Positions 7,781 through 17,056 of a stretch of DNA of 48,529 bases are shown here, piece by piece. A model generated the notes under the pieces. The model ran no database searches and was not told the origin of the DNA. It saw only the letters and a program-made list of their open reading frames with translations. Origin of the DNA: Candidatus Izemoplasma sp. (lineage in GTDB: Bacteria > Bacillota_I > Bacilli_A > Izemoplasmatales > Izemoplasmataceae); NCBI GenBank assembly GCA_007132465.1, contig SLOP01000023.1:1-48529 (forward strand). Reading direction: 5' to 3'. Within the stretch, counting starts at the first letter, position 1. Every line of letters starts with the position of its first letter. The position numbers were made by a program, and so were the translations under genes.

Positions 7781-8320
7781 ATGCTTGTGGAAGTCAGAGG
7801 CAAGAATGGATTTAAAGTAACCGACGCCATCGAAAGCTACGCCAAAGACAAACTCTCCAAGGTCGAACGCTACTTCAAAGAAGAGCTTGATGCCTTCGTG
7901 GTGTGTAAGACCTACAAAGATCACCATCGGGTGGAAGTGACGATTCCAACGAAGTACTACACGATGCGCGCCGAGGTAAAAGAAGAGGACATGTACGCTG
8001 CCATCGACCTCGCCATCGACAAACTCGAAAGCCAAATTCGAAAAAATAAAACGAAAATCACACGAAGCTTACAAAAGAAGGAAGGCACCGCGGAAATTTT
8101 CCACGACGAAATTGATCTTGAAGCGCTCGAACGTGAGCTCGTCAAAACGCCGGTGAAACGCAAGCAAATCAGGCTTGAGAAGATGACCACCGACGAGGCC
8201 ATTACCGCGATGGAAATGTTGGGACATGATTTCTTCTTATACAAGGACGACGAGTCCAATAGAACCGCCTTGGTCTACTTACGAGATGACGGAAAATACG
8301 CGTTGATTGAAACCGAATAA
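7781..8320 (+). CDS. hpf: Ribosome hibernation promoting factor, long form
   Basis: 179 residues: an N-terminal S30AE/HPF domain (MLVEVRGKNGFKVTDAIESY, YARDKLSKVERYF-like segment, then TIPTKYYTMRAEVKEEDMYAAIDLAIDKLE) and, after a basic charged linker, the C-terminal dimerisation domain of long HPF (KQIRLEKMTTDEAITAMEML, HDFFLYKDDES). Long HPF dimerises 70S ribosomes into inactive 100S particles in stationary phase. AAAGGAG (7765-7771) nine bases before the ATG at 7781 decides the start. It has its own promoter and terminator and precedes secA, the common Bacillota order. Confidence 0.95.
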   Translation: MLVEVRGKNGFKVTDAIESYAKDKLSKVERYFKEELDAFVVCKTYKDHHRVEVTIPTKYYTMRAEVKEEDMYAAIDLAIDKLESQIRKNKTKITRSLQKKEGTAEIFHDEIDLEALERELVKTPVKRKQIRLEKMTTDEAITAMEMLGHDFFLYKDDESNRTALVYLRDDGKYALIETE

Positions 8321-8328
8321 CATGCGGA

Positions 8329-8356
8329 AGCGCCGGATAAATCCGGCGCTTTTTTT
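8329..8356 (+). terminator. Terminator of hpf
   Basis: AGCGCCGGAT (8329-8338) and ATCCGGCGCT (8341-8350) are perfect inverted repeats with a very short loop, followed by seven T. It separates hpf from secA. Confidence 0.92.
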
Positions 8357-8403
8357 AATGGTGCCCGGGCATTTTTACATGGGCTTTCGCAAGGATAAAT
8401 CCT

Positions 8404-8432
8404 TTGGAAAAGCGCTCGCTTTATGGTATGAT
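8404..8432 (+). promoter_or_regulatory. Promoter of secA
   Basis: TTGGAA (8404-8409), a 17-base spacer, then TATGAT (8427-8432) with an extended TG at 8424-8425. The secA ATG is 25 bases downstream. No second clear promoter is visible before the peroxiredoxin gene at 23 kb. Confidence 0.75.
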
Positions 8433-8456
8433 AGGAATGATTAAAGAGGTGACGTT

Positions 8457-10958
8457 ATGTTTAAAAAACTGTTCGACCCGGGACGTCGTGCCCGCAAACA
8501 TCTTGAAGCGTTTGCTGAGGAAGTCATGGCACTGGCGCCGGCGATGAAAGCACTCAGCGACGACGATTTCAAAACAAAGACAGAAACCTTTAAACAACAG
8601 CTTAACGACGGTGAAACCATGGAAGATATCGCCGTTGAAGTCTTTGCCCTCGTGCGCGAGGCCTCAACCCGTGTGACGGGCATGACACCGTTTAAAGTTC
8701 AAATCATGGGTGCCAAAGTCATTCATGAAGGCAACATCGCCGAGATGAAAACCGGTGAAGGGAAAACCTTAACCGCCGTGATGCCCGCCTACCTAAACGC
8801 CCTCTCGGGCGAAGGGGTGCACATCGTGACCGTCAACGACTACCTCGCGTCTCGTGAAGCCGAAGGTGAGATTGGCGATATTTTTCGCTTTCTGGGCTTG
8901 AGCGTTGGGCTTAATAACCGCGATAAATCCAAAGAAGAGAAGCGCGAAGCCTACCAAAGCGACGTGCTTTATTCAACCAACAACGAACTCGGATTCGATT
9001 ACTTGCGCGATCATATGGTCATCTACAAAGAAGACATGGTACAGCGACCGCTTAATTTTGCGATTATCGATGAAGTCGACTCAATTCTTATCGACGAAGC
9101 CCGTACCCCCCTGATTATATCCGGCGGCGCCAAAACCATCCAAAATTTGTACCTGCAAGCTCAAGCGTTTTCCCGTACCCTCACCGAAGATGATTACGAC
9201 ATCGACATCAAAGCGAAATCGGTGTCGCTCAACCCCGAGGGCATCGCCAAAGCCGAACGCTATTTCAACGTCGACAACCTTTACGACCTTGAACACGTCA
9301 GTTTGCTGCATCACATCAACAACGCGATCAGGGCGAACTACACGATGGAGCGCGACGTCGATTACGTCGTGCAAGACAACACCGTCATCATCGTTGACCC
9401 GTTCACTGGACGGCTGATGCATGGTCGTCAATACAGCGAAGGCTTGCATCAGGCCTTGGAAGCCAAAGAAGGCGTTGAAATAAAAAAAGAGACCACCACC
9501 CTTGCCACCATCACCTTCCAAAACTTCTTCCGGATGTATAAGAAACTCTCCGGCATGACCGGGACTGCCAAGACCGAAGAAGAAGAATTTCGCAACATCT
9601 ACAACATGCTTGTCATCCAAATCCCAACCAACGAACCCGTCATCCGCGAGGACGCCAACGACATGATTTTTGCGTCGATGAAGGCGAAGTTTAACGCCAT
9701 CGCCGATGAAATCAAAGCACGGCATGAACGCGGTCAACCAATGCTTATCGGCACCATCGCCATTGAAAGCAGTGAACGCTTAAGCCGCCTGCTTAAACGG
9801 CGTGGCGTGCCTCACGAAGTGCTCAACGCCAAGCAGCATGAACGCGAAGCACAAATCGTTGAAAAGGCCGGTCATCAAGGATCTGTCACCATTGCCACCA
9901 ACATGGCCGGGCGTGGAACCGACATTAAACTTGGCCCCGGCGTCGTTGAACTCGGCGGTCTGGCCGTGCTCGGAACCGAACGCCATGAATCACGACGCAT
10001 CGACAATCAGTTGCGTGGCCGAAGCGGTCGCCAAGGTGACCCCGGGTACTCGAAATTCTTTTTATCGGCCGACGATGAGTTGCTTAAGCGTTTTGGGGGC
10101 GACTCCTTTAAACGCCGCATCGAAATGATTACTCGCGTTAAAGGTCAGGATGCTGAGAAGCCCATTGACTACGGGGTATTCTCACGTTTCATCCGGCGTG
10201 CCCAACGCCAAATCGAAGGCAGTAACTTCGATCGCCGGAAAACCGTGTTACAATACGACGAAGTGTTGCGAAAGCAACGAGAAGTCATCTACCAACAACG
10301 CCGCGATATCCTGATGAACGAGGATGTCACCGACATCGGTGAGGGCATCGTGAAGCGCCAGATTGATCGATTTGTCGAACAGCATATTGACCCAGAAAAA
10401 AAACGGCCAACCGTCGATGTCGACCGATTGCACGAAGCCTTAGACGGCAAGGTGTTTCACCTCAACGCCGTCGATAAAACACGCCTAAGCACCGAACCAG
10501 AAGCAACCCAAGCCTACTTAACCACCGTCGTCGATGAGCAACTGATGCGCAAACGCGAGCAATTTGGTGAAGCGAAGTACAATGAATTTTTCAAGGCGAT
10601 GTTGCTGAAGGTTGTCGACACCCATTGGGTGCGTCACATCGACCAAATGAGCGAACTTCGACAAAGCATTTCGCTGCGCTCGTATGCACAACAAAACCCG
10701 TTGCGTGAATACCAAGAAATCGGCTATCAAATGTTTGAAGAACTCATCGGTTCCATCGAGTCCGATGTCGCATCATACGCTCTACGTGCTGTCATTCGCG
10801 ACCGCGTTCAACGCGTTCAAGTCGCCAAGCCGACGGCCACGCACTCGGGCAAAGAGGAAGCTGAAAAACGCCAACCTCGCCGCAGTAAAAAAATCGGCCG
10901 CAACGAACCATGCCCATGCGGTAGCGGCAAAAAATACAAGCATTGCCACGGCCGTTAA
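8457..10958 (+). CDS. secA: Preprotein translocase ATPase SecA
   Basis: 833 residues, the usual Firmicutes length. SecA drives Sec-dependent protein export by ATP hydrolysis at the membrane. The DEAD-like motor shows Walker A MKTGEGKTL (GEGKT at 100-104), Walker B IDEVDSILIDEARTPLIISG, and the second nucleotide-binding fold with MAGRGTDIKLG and QLRGRSGRQGDPG. The tail GRNEPCPCGSGKKYKHCHGR carries the zinc-binding, SecB/ribosome-interacting SEC-C motif (C819, C821, C830, H831), preceded by a basic linker. GAGGTGA before the ATG at 8457 is the ribosome site. It is followed by prfB, as in many Bacillota. Nothing is unusual in the protein. Confidence 0.98.
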   Translation: MFKKLFDPGRRARKHLEAFAEEVMALAPAMKALSDDDFKTKTETFKQQLNDGETMEDIAVEVFALVREASTRVTGMTPFKVQIMGAKVIHEGNIAEMKTGEGKTLTAVMPAYLNALSGEGVHIVTVNDYLASREAEGEIGDIFRFLGLSVGLNNRDKSKEEKREAYQSDVLYSTNNELGFDYLRDHMVIYKEDMVQRPLNFAIIDEVDSILIDEARTPLIISGGAKTIQNLYLQAQAFSRTLTEDDYDIDIKAKSVSLNPEGIAKAERYFNVDNLYDLEHVSLLHHINNAIRANYTMERDVDYVVQDNTVIIVDPFTGRLMHGRQYSEGLHQALEAKEGVEIKKETTTLATITFQNFFRMYKKLSGMTGTAKTEEEEFRNIYNMLVIQIPTNEPVIREDANDMIFASMKAKFNAIADEIKARHERGQPMLIGTIAIESSERLSRLLKRRGVPHEVLNAKQHEREAQIVEKAGHQGSVTIATNMAGRGTDIKLGPGVVELGGLAVLGTERHESRRIDNQLRGRSGRQGDPGYSKFFLSADDELLKRFGGDSFKRRIEMITRVKGQDAEKPIDYGVFSRFIRRAQRQIEGSNFDRRKTVLQYDEVLRKQREVIYQQRRDILMNEDVTDIGEGIVKRQIDRFVEQHIDPEKKRPTVDVDRLHEALDGKVFHLNAVDKTRLSTEPEATQAYLTTVVDEQLMRKREQFGEAKYNEFFKAMLLKVVDTHWVRHIDQMSELRQSISLRSYAQQNPLREYQEIGYQMFEELIGSIESDVASYALRAVIRDRVQRVQVAKPTATHSGKEEAEKRQPRRSKKIGRNEPCPCGSGKKYKHCHGR

Positions 10959-10963
10959 GCCAA

Positions 10964-10990
10964 GAAGACTCAAGTTCCGCTTGAGTCTTC
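10964..10990 (+). other. Perfect 11-bp inverted repeat between secA and prfB
   Basis: GAAGACTCAAG (10964-10974), loop TTCCG, CTTGAGTCTTC (10980-10990). The hairpin is strong but followed by GTGTTATCC rather than a T run, so it looks like an mRNA-stabilising or attenuating element, or a weak terminator, more than a classic terminator. prfB has no clear promoter of its own in the 35 bases left before its start. Confidence 0.7.
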
Positions 10991-11024
10991 GTGTTATCCA
11001 CTACGTGAAAGGAGCGTGCGTCTC

Positions 11025-12140
11025 ATGGAACGAACCGACCTCGAAAACAAAATCGCTTCCTTCGAAGCCACCCTCGAACAACTCAAGGGGCAACTCGACT
11101 TAACACAGCTGAAAGAAACCATTGCCGCTTTGGAGAAAAAAACCTACAAAGACGGCTTTTGGGATGATCACAAACACGCGAACACCATCATCGCTGAACT
11201 AAAGTTTCACAACAACCGCCTCACCACCTACGAAGCACTCACCGACATGCTCGAAAACCTCAAAATTACCTTAGAATTGCTAGATATGGGTGAGGAGGTC
11301 GACACAGCCGAGCGTGACGTTAACACGTTTGAAAAGACGCTTTCACGGTTCGAGACCAGCCTGTACCTCTCGGAGTCCTACGATCACCTCGGGGCCATCA
11401 TCGAGATTCATCCAGGCGCCGGCGGCACCGAGTCACAAGACTGGGCGTCAATGCTTTATCGCATGATGACACGTTTTTGTGAGCGTCACGACTACAGCAT
11501 CGACATCAACGACTACCAAGAAGCGAGCGAAGCTGGCCTCAAAAGCGTTTCATTCACCGCCGAAGGCCAGTATGCCTTTGGTCATCTTAAAGCGGAAGCC
11601 GGGGTACATCGCCTCGTTCGAATCAGCCCGTTTGACGCCTCGGGCCGACGCCACACCAGTTTCGCAAGCGTCAACGTCATCCCCAACATTGACGACAGCA
11701 TCGATGTCGACATCCAGGATGGCGACCTAAAAATCGACACCTACCGTTCCAGCGGCGCCGGCGGCCAAAGCGTTAACACCACGGATTCTGCCGTCCGCAT
11801 CACCCATTTGCCCACAGGGCTCACAGTGACCTGCCAAAACGAACGATCGCAAATCAAAAATCGAGCCAAAGCCATGCAAATTCTACGTGGGAAGATCTAT
11901 CAGCGTGAACTGGCTAAACAAAAAGAGGAAATCAACCGCATGAAAAACCTCGGCACCTCGATTGCCTTCGGTTCACAAATTCGCTCGTATGTCATGCACC
12001 CATACACGATGGTCAAAGATCACCGTACCGGCGTTGAAACCGGCAGCGTTCAAAAGGTGCTAGACGGCGATCTCGACGCTTTCATCGAAGCCTACCTGCG
12101 CGCTCTTGCCAAAGGAGAACTCGCACATGACAACGCTTAA
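11025..12140 (+). CDS. prfB: Peptide chain release factor 2, without programmed frameshift
   Basis: A 371-residue class I release factor. The codon-recognition tripeptide SPF at 201-203 (RISPFDASGRRH) marks RF2, which reads UAA and UGA; the catalytic GGQ is at 246-248 (SSGAGGQSVNTTDSAV). The ATG at 11025 is preceded by AAAGGAG (11008-11014); a GTG at 11016 is only one base from that site and is rejected. Unlike most prfB genes the frame is continuous: where the CTT TGA C shift site normally lies (codons 24-26), this gene reads CTC GAC, yet the Shine-Dalgarno-like AAGGGG just before is kept. UGA is clearly a stop in this genome, so RF2 is needed. The 3' end overlaps yitT by 14 bases. Confidence 0.97.
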   Translation: MERTDLENKIASFEATLEQLKGQLDLTQLKETIAALEKKTYKDGFWDDHKHANTIIAELKFHNNRLTTYEALTDMLENLKITLELLDMGEEVDTAERDVNTFEKTLSRFETSLYLSESYDHLGAIIEIHPGAGGTESQDWASMLYRMMTRFCERHDYSIDINDYQEASEAGLKSVSFTAEGQYAFGHLKAEAGVHRLVRISPFDASGRRHTSFASVNVIPNIDDSIDVDIQDGDLKIDTYRSSGAGGQSVNTTDSAVRITHLPTGLTVTCQNERSQIKNRAKAMQILRGKIYQRELAKQKEEINRMKNLGTSIAFGSQIRSYVMHPYTMVKDHRTGVETGSVQKVLDGDLDAFIEAYLRALAKGELAHDNA

Positions 12141-13002
12141 AACCCTGACACCACGACGTCGCTATGGGATGATTACCCTCGGCATCTTCCTCATGGTGGC
12201 GGGGTTTTACTATTTCATCGTTCCCTTTAACCTCGTCATCGGCGGCGTGAGCGGCGTGGGCTTGTTGTTCAACGAACTGCTTGGCGTGCCAATGTCCTTG
12301 GTGGTGTTTATCTTGAACGTGGTGCTGCTTTTATCCGGGTGGGCTTTTCTCGGGTTTGCGGCGTTTACGCGCAGCTTGTACGGGTCCTTTGTGTTTCCGT
12401 TTTTCCTTTTCTTACTCGAGGTGTTCAGCCCGCTTTTTGACCTCCCGAACGATCCGCTTATCGCCATTGCCTTCGGCGGGTTCTTCATGGGTCTTGGGTT
12501 TGGGTATGTGATACGCTACGGCGGCACCAGTGGCGGCACCGACATTCCGATTAAAATCCTCAATCGCAAACTTAAACTGCCCCTCTCGGTCTCCATTTAT
12601 CTCGTCGACGGCGCCATCATCTTATCGGGTATGATTGCCTTTTATTCCGTCGCAGGCATTGCCGGGGGACTCTATGCGATTTTGACCGTCGTGGTTGCTG
12701 GTAAAGTGGCCGATGCCGTCGTCGTCGGTTCAAACGCGCTACGCACCGTGCAGATTGTCACCGATAAGCCCGATGAAATCAAAACGCTTATCTACCAAAA
12801 CGTTGCACGCGGCGTGAGCCTTGTGCCGGTTGAAGGTGGTTACAGCAAACACCGTAAAACCATGCTTATCACGGTCATCACTCGCACCGAGTATTACATC
12901 ATTCGCACCATCATCGCCAAGGCCGATCCGAAAGCGTTTGTGTTCGCCACCCCGGCCACAGAAATTCAGGGCGACTTCGACGCCCGAATGGAGGATGCTT
13001 GA
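12127..13002 (+). CDS. YitT family membrane protein (DUF161 + DUF2179)
   Basis: 291 residues. The N-terminal two thirds hold about five to six hydrophobic segments with the family pattern YYFIVPFNLVIGGVSGVGLL and GLGFGYVIRYGGTSGGTDI; the C-terminal soluble domain (QIVTDKPDEIKTLIYQ...TVITRTEYYIIRTIIAKADPKAF) is DUF2179. YitT proteins are widespread in Bacillota and of unknown function, often multi-copy. AAAGGAG (12111-12117) inside prfB and 9 bases before the ATG at 12127 fixes the start; the in-frame codon at 12106 has no ribosome site. The TGA overlaps the next ATG (TGATG), so it is coupled to the protease gene. Confidence 0.88.
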   Translation: MTTLKTLTPRRRYGMITLGIFLMVAGFYYFIVPFNLVIGGVSGVGLLFNELLGVPMSLVVFILNVVLLLSGWAFLGFAAFTRSLYGSFVFPFFLFLLEVFSPLFDLPNDPLIAIAFGGFFMGLGFGYVIRYGGTSGGTDIPIKILNRKLKLPLSVSIYLVDGAIILSGMIAFYSVAGIAGGLYAILTVVVAGKVADAVVVGSNALRTVQIVTDKPDEIKTLIYQNVARGVSLVPVEGGYSKHRKTMLITVITRTEYYIIRTIIAKADPKAFVFATPATEIQGDFDARMEDA

Positions 13003-14429
13003 TGCCTACTAACGCCAAACGCATCATGAACACCGCACTCTTTTTCCTGTTTATCACCCTCGCCTTTCTCGGCGGGTTAATGATCACCCCACCGGGTCGC
13101 AGCTATGACAACGCGGTGTTTAACGAAGTCTTCGACCAGTTGCACCAGAACCATCATCGTCAACCGAGCGAAGAAACGCTCTGGCGCGGCGCCATTGACG
13201 GCATGATTGCTTCGCTAGAGGATCCCTACACATATTACCTGGACGGCGAGGACTACCTGCGCTGGCAAGACCGCCAGGGCGAGGACTTCGTCGGCATCGG
13301 CGTCACCGTACAAAACGTCGATGAACGCGTCCACATTATCGGCGTGTTCCCCAACTCCCCCGCGGAAGCGGGCGGCTTGATGGCTGGGGATGTCATCACC
13401 CATGTCGACGGCGTCGATTACCGTGACATGTCTTACCTCGAAACCATCAGTGCCTTAAGTGGGGAAGAAGACACGGACGTGACCATCGGCTATGAACGCC
13501 ACGGGGTGTTTTATGAAACCCCAACGCTCACGCGTCGTCGCATCGACAACCCTAGCGTCACAGCTGACACGGTGCAAGCAGGCATCCATATCATCCGGGT
13601 ACACAGTTTCGGCCGCGACACCGCGGACGTGTTTTCTGATGAACTCGCCGCGCTTGAAACCCTTGGAATCGATGCCCTAATCATCGATGTGCGCGACAAC
13701 GGCGGCGGCTACCTCAGCACGCTTGAAGCGATTTTGGACATCTTCCTAAGTGATGACTTACCCTACTTTCAAAGCGAAACGTGGTGGAACCGCGAGTCAA
13801 GCCTTGAATCAGATTACCTAAATCCAACCGATCCCAAACCATATCCCATCGCCGTGTTAATCAACGGCCATAGCGCCTCAGCGTCTGAAGCGTTTGCGGC
13901 GGCGATGCATGAACTCGGTGACTATCCCCTCATCGGCACCCAGACGTTCGGTAAGGGCACCCAACAGGTGATGCGTCCCTTAAGAAGCGTTCGCAACCAT
14001 TTTTTGAACCTGACCGAAGGACGATGGATGACCGGTGCCGGCATCTGGATTGAGTCCAACGACCCACCGGGCGTTAGCCCGACGCACCTTGTTGAACAAG
14101 ATCCGCTGTTTACTCAGCCGCTCCTTTACGTGAGTGGAGAAACCGTTTTTTCGTTTGACATGGTCGATGACACCATCGCGCGAATGCAAGCGCTGTTGGT
14201 CATGAGTGGCTACGCCATTCGCACCGACGGCTATTTTGATGCCGCCACGCAAAGCGCTGTGGAAAGTTTTCAAAGCGACACCGGCCTAAGTGTCAATGGT
14301 GAACTCGACGCACCGACGGCGGCGGCGCTTTCACAAGCATTGCTTGATTATCGTGCGGACATCGCCAACGACGCGCAACTTCAAGCCGCCATCGATTATC
14401 TGGAAGGGATGCTCCATGCCGACGATTAG
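13002..14429 (+). CDS. S41 family carboxy-terminal processing protease (CtpA/CtpB-like) with PDZ and peptidoglycan-binding domains
   Basis: 475 residues. An N-terminal signal anchor (about 7-27, MNTALFFLFITLAFLGGLMI) places the rest outside the membrane. Then follow a helical entry region, a PDZ domain (about 88-175, VGIGVTVQNVDERVHIIGVF), the S41 catalytic domain with predicted nucleophile S295 (HSASASEAF) and general base K318 (FGKGTQQ), and a C-terminal PG_binding_1 repeat (about 390-450, YAIRTDGYFDAATQSAVESF). This order matches Bacillus CtpA/CtpB, which cleave secreted or regulatory proteins at the cell surface. The target here is unknown. GGAGG precedes the ATG at 13002, which overlaps the yitT stop; the 3' end overlaps recX by 14 bases. 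Confidence 0.93.
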   Translation: MPTNAKRIMNTALFFLFITLAFLGGLMITPPGRSYDNAVFNEVFDQLHQNHHRQPSEETLWRGAIDGMIASLEDPYTYYLDGEDYLRWQDRQGEDFVGIGVTVQNVDERVHIIGVFPNSPAEAGGLMAGDVITHVDGVDYRDMSYLETISALSGEEDTDVTIGYERHGVFYETPTLTRRRIDNPSVTADTVQAGIHIIRVHSFGRDTADVFSDELAALETLGIDALIIDVRDNGGGYLSTLEAILDIFLSDDLPYFQSETWWNRESSLESDYLNPTDPKPYPIAVLINGHSASASEAFAAAMHELGDYPLIGTQTFGKGTQQVMRPLRSVRNHFLNLTEGRWMTGAGIWIESNDPPGVSPTHLVEQDPLFTQPLLYVSGETVFSFDMVDDTIARMQALLVMSGYAIRTDGYFDAATQSAVESFQSDTGLSVNGELDAPTAAALSQALLDYRADIANDAQLQAAIDYLEGMLHADD

Positions 14430-15204
14430 ATCGCTGAAAGCCAAAGGCAAGCACGCGTTTAACCTGACGTTTCTAGAAAGCGATGAGACACTGACACTAC
14501 ATCGTGAAACCATCATCGCTCACCGCTTGTTTCACGTGGATCGTCTGGATGAGCGACAACTGAAAAAAATCAAGGAAGATGATGCGGTGCATCGCGCCCT
14601 TGAGGTGTCGCTCAAGGCGCTCGCCAGGCAAAACCAAACCGAACGTGCGCTCCATGCGATGCTTAAGCGACGTGGTTACCATGGTGATACCATTTCCAAA
14701 GCATTAAAAACACTTACAAGCAACGGCTACCTTGATGAGGCGAAAGCCTTGGATGCTTGGTTGGAAGTATTTTTTTCAACCGCGCTCAAAGGCCCTCGCT
14801 ACTTAAAACAAAAACTTGAACAAGACGGCTATCGACCGGCGCTGATTGACGATGCGCTCGCACGGTATGACGAAACCATAGAAAAAGCCAAACTTGACGC
14901 ATTTTTAAGCCAAGCGGCACGCGCCATCGGCGCCGGGACGAAACGTGACCGCGCTAGGAAACTCGCCGCCCGCGCCATCAACGCCGGCTTTAGTCCAGCG
15001 GGTGTCTTTGAAGCGGCGCAAACCGTGGTGGACGCCACGCACGACGCCGACGCCGAGGCGGCTCAACTCAAGCGTCACTATGAAAAACTTCGTCAACAAC
15101 ACGATCTTCGTAATCGCAAAGAAAAAGATAAACTTATTCAAAAACTGATGCGTAAAGGGTATGCTTATGACATCATTACCAGCATCATCGAAAGCGAGGA
15201 ATGA
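14416..15204 (+). CDS. recX: RecX family regulatory protein
   Basis: 262 residues starting MPTIRSLKAKGKHAFNLTFL. The arrangement of three-helix repeats is visible: ALEVSLKALARQNQTERALH, MLKRRGYHGDTISKALKTL, YLDEAKALDAWLEVFFSTAL and LKGPRYLKQKLEQDGYRPAL, the typical RecX pattern. RecX binds the RecA filament and modulates recombination; long Firmicutes RecX proteins are about 260 residues. The ATG at 14416 has GGAAGGG seven bases upstream and overlaps the protease gene. glgB begins one base after its TGA. Its place between a protease and glycogen genes probably reflects operon growth rather than shared function. Confidence 0.88.
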   Translation: MPTIRSLKAKGKHAFNLTFLESDETLTLHRETIIAHRLFHVDRLDERQLKKIKEDDAVHRALEVSLKALARQNQTERALHAMLKRRGYHGDTISKALKTLTSNGYLDEAKALDAWLEVFFSTALKGPRYLKQKLEQDGYRPALIDDALARYDETIEKAKLDAFLSQAARAIGAGTKRDRARKLAARAINAGFSPAGVFEAAQTVVDATHDADAEAAQLKRHYEKLRQQHDLRNRKEKDKLIQKLMRKGYAYDIITSIIESEE

Positions 15205-15205
15205 C

Positions 15206-17056
15206 ATGCAGCCGCTCAATGAAGACACACGCCATTTCTTTTTATCCGGCACCCTCGAAGACGCGTATCGCCATTTTGGTGCGCACTTAATAAAAGCCGC
15301 TGATGGCCGAACGACAGCCACGCGGTTCAGTGTGTACGCGCCTCACGCCCGTGCCATCAGCGTGGTCGGTGAGTTCAACGATTATCAAGACTGGGTGCAT
15401 CGAATGACGAAGGTCGACGCCATCGGCATCTGGCGAATCGAGATTCCCGAAAACCTCGAATGGAACGCGTACAAGTATAAGATCACCACCCACGACGGCC
15501 GGGAGCTTTATAAGAGTGATCCGTACGCCTTTTTCAGCGGCGAGCGGCCTGAAACCGTCTCGAAGGTTTATGACCTCGACAACTACGTGTGGTCGGATGA
15601 GGCGTACATGCGCCATCGCAAATCACCTTACGACCAACCCATGAACATCTATGAAGTACACCTAGGCAGTTGGATGAAAAAACCCGACGGCACCTATAAC
15701 CGTTTCACCGACCTGGTTGATCGACTCATTCCCTACGCTTTGGACAACGGCTTCACGCATCTGGAAATCATGCCGCTGATTGAACACCCACTCGATCAAT
15801 CGTGGGGATATCAAGGCACCGGTTACTTCAGCATCACCTCGCGCTACGGCGTGCCTAAGGATTTTATGTATTTTGTCGATCGTGCCCACCAAGCTGGACT
15901 CGGCATTATCCTTGATTGGGTCCCCGGGCATATTTGCAAAGACGCTCACGGGCTATACATGTTCGATGGTCAACCGCTGTATGAGTACCGCGATCCGTGG
16001 ATGCGTGAAAACATCGTGTGGGGCACGGCCAACCTCGATTTGTCTCGCGGCGAAACACGCAGTTTCCTCATGTCTAACGCCCTGTTTTTTCAACGCTATT
16101 TTCACATCGATGGCCTTCGAGTGGACGCCGTCGCTAACATCATCTACCCTCATGGCGACGCCTCGCGAGGCACCAACGATGGGGCGATCGATTTTTTACG
16201 CCGGTTGGCGCAATCGGTCTTTAGAGAAAACCAGGCGTTTATCCTTGCTGCGGAGGATTCATCAGCCTACCCTGGCGTCACCCGCCCCGTAGAGCACGGG
16301 GGCCTGGGGTTTAACTACAAGTGGAACATGGGGTGGATGAACGACACGCTAACCTACTTTGCGCGTGAGCCGATTCACCGGCAATACCATCACAATGAAA
16401 TCAATTTCGCAATGCATTATGCCTACAGCGAAAACTTCATCTTGCCGATATCGCATGATGAGGTGGTGCATGGTAAGCGCTCCGTCGTGGAGAAGATGCC
16501 CGGCGATGCGTGGCAGAAGTTTGCCAACGCCCGTGCGCTTTTTGGATTCATGTATACCCATCCCGGAAAGAACCTCGTGTTCATGGGACAAGAATTTGGC
16601 CAACGCCACGAATGGCGCGATTATGAAGAATTGGATTGGGCTCGTCTCAACGACACACCCCATCAAGGCATGCATCGTTTCCACCGTGACCTCGCGCGCC
16701 TCGTCAAACGCGAGCCAGCCTTGCACGCCCTTGATCACTCTCCAGAAGGGTTTGCGTGGATTGACGCCGACAACCGCGAAGAGAGCGTGCTTACCTACGT
16801 GCGTAAAAGCCACCAGGATGCCATCATCGTCGCCATAAACTTGACGCCCACGGTGCGCCGTGATTTTTGGCTCTCCACACCCTGCGAAGGAACCTTCGTC
16901 GAAGTGCTCAACAGCGACGCCACCGAGTATGGCGGTTCCGGCGTCACCAACGACGCTGATTTTCACGCGTTTGACCACGTTGCCCAAGGGTTTCATCACG
17001 CAATACGGGTGACTTTACCCCCGTTGAGTGTGACGCTTTTCAAACGGAGGGATTAG
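15206..17056 (+). CDS. glgB: 1,4-alpha-glucan branching enzyme
   Basis: 616 residues: an N-terminal CBM48-type beta domain (TATRFSVYAPHARAISVVGE), the GH13 barrel and a C-terminal beta domain. It moves alpha-1,4 chain segments to alpha-1,6 positions to make glycogen branches. Catalytic residues can be placed: nucleophile D307 (GLRVDAV), acid/base E350 (ILAAEDSSAYPGVTRPVEHG) and D418 (ISHDEVVHGKRS). The protein is slightly shorter than E. coli GlgB because the extra N-terminal domain is missing, which is common in Bacillota. The start at 15206 is one base after the recX stop, with GAGGA as a ribosome site; glgC starts at the base after its TAG. Confidence 0.96.
   Translation: MQPLNEDTRHFFLSGTLEDAYRHFGAHLIKAADGRTTATRFSVYAPHARAISVVGEFNDYQDWVHRMTKVDAIGIWRIEIPENLEWNAYKYKITTHDGRELYKSDPYAFFSGERPETVSKVYDLDNYVWSDEAYMRHRKSPYDQPMNIYEVHLGSWMKKPDGTYNRFTDLVDRLIPYALDNGFTHLEIMPLIEHPLDQSWGYQGTGYFSITSRYGVPKDFMYFVDRAHQAGLGIILDWVPGHICKDAHGLYMFDGQPLYEYRDPWMRENIVWGTANLDLSRGETRSFLMSNALFFQRYFHIDGLRVDAVANIIYPHGDASRGTNDGAIDFLRRLAQSVFRENQAFILAAEDSSAYPGVTRPVEHGGLGFNYKWNMGWMNDTLTYFAREPIHRQYHHNEINFAMHYAYSENFILPISHDEVVHGKRSVVEKMPGDAWQKFANARALFGFMYTHPGKNLVFMGQEFGQRHEWRDYEELDWARLNDTPHQGMHRFHRDLARLVKREPALHALDHSPEGFAWIDADNREESVLTYVRKSHQDAIIVAINLTPTVRRDFWLSTPCEGTFVEVLNSDATEYGGSGVTNDADFHAFDHVAQGFHHAIRVTLPPLSVTLFKRRD

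Noticed and set aside
9081-9737. A 218-codon minus-strand open frame inside secA
   Set aside because: Fully inside secA, no start signals, Val/Gly/Phe-rich shadow composition.
11016-11024. GTG start for prfB three codons upstream
   Set aside because: Only one base from AAAGGAG; the ATG at 11025 has correct spacing.
16349-16999. A 216-codon minus-strand open frame inside glgB
   Set aside because: Shadow of the GH13 frame; no motif and no upstream signal.
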